Positions 63,896 through 64,000 of a stretch of DNA of 64,000 bases are shown piece by piece. The notes under the pieces are model-generated. The model made no database searches, was not told the origin of the DNA, and was given only the letters and a program-made list of their open reading frames with translations. Source of the DNA: Pseudomonas putida (lineage in GTDB: Bacteria > Pseudomonadota > Gammaproteobacteria > Pseudomonadales > Pseudomonadaceae); NCBI GenBank assembly GCA_041071465.1, contig CP163498.1:992001-1056000 (forward strand), in the 5' to 3' direction. A program made the translations under genes and the position numbers. The stretch's first letter is position 1; every line of letters begins with the position of its first letter.

Positions 63896-64000
63896 CGCGG
63901 CCCTCGGCGAGGCGATAGCCGACGCCATGGACGGTATGCAACAACGGTTTTTCAAACGGTTTGTCGATCACCTGGCGCAGCTGGTGCACATGGCTGCGCA
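63885..64000 (-). CDS. colR: OmpR-family response regulator ColR (3' part)
   Basis: The window shows the last 37 codons, ending PLLHTVHGVGYRLAEGRDGV. VHGVGYRL is the C-terminal wing of OmpR/PhoB-type DNA-binding domains. It overlaps the colS start by 11 bases. The 5' part lies to the right of the window. It likely controls the methyltransferase-inaA group through the box at 62544. Confidence 0.88.
   Translation of the reverse strand, partial: RSHVHQLRQVIDKPFEKPLLHTVHGVGYRLAEGRDGV

Overview
The window is high-GC Proteobacterial chromosome and reads as a Pseudomonas of the P. putida group. The evidence is the complete pcaRKFTBDC block with PcaR-type operators, the truncated ttgC outer-membrane channel gene at the left edge, putida-style REP palindromes (core GGCCTCTTCGCGGGC), and the neighbours turA/mvaT, bifA-sodB, mexVW and colRS. 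I saw no rRNA, tRNA, CRISPR array, insertion sequence or prophage.

Layout. 1-3.4 kb: the end of ttgC, a BenF/OprD-type porin and a LysR regulator. 4-12 kb: the beta-ketoadipate (protocatechuate lower pathway) cluster pcaC-D-B-T-F-K-R, all on the minus strand, with PcaR-box inverted pairs in front of pcaF and pcaR. 12-23 kb: a candidate small RNA, the Pit phosphate transporter, a HerA-like ATPase, a dCache chemoreceptor (McpG-like) with a possible FliA promoter, an overlapping glycosyltransferase/deacetylase/flippase operon, purU and the H-NS-like turA. 23-31 kb: sbcB, a PilZ protein, a TPR lipoprotein, pykA, a ferredoxin reductase, class I fumarase, and an amidohydrolase-GNAT pair. 31-44 kb: small metabolic and envelope genes, ornithine-lipid acyltransferases olsB-olsA, acpH, pyeR-xenB, an ORF joining an SDR domain to a coiled-coil membrane protein, and argP/argO. 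44-57 kb: sodB, bifA, an imelysin-family iron cluster and the mexVW efflux pair. 60.8-64 kb: a small membrane protein, inaA, a methyltransferase, and colS-colR.

The most unusual part is 57.4-60.8 kb, an AT-richer cassette lying between mexW and the inaA group. It holds a 22-codon peptide gene with a strong ribosome binding site, a hairpin, a SagB-type FMN oxidase/dehydrogenase, an AurF-like diiron oxygenase that keeps a full seven-ligand set, and a Bcr/CflA exporter translationally coupled to the oxygenase. A strong terminator closes it. I see no YcaO, radical-SAM, PKS, NRPS or protease gene nearby. I read it as a candidate new class of small-peptide-derived natural product or metallophore. 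The alternative is a small-molecule pathway controlled by a leader peptide.

Two genes appear frameshifted: mexV (a short G run in the N-terminal coding region) and an acyl-CoA dehydrogenase-like gene next to olsB (a CT/AG dinucleotide change). Both could be real or base-calling errors.
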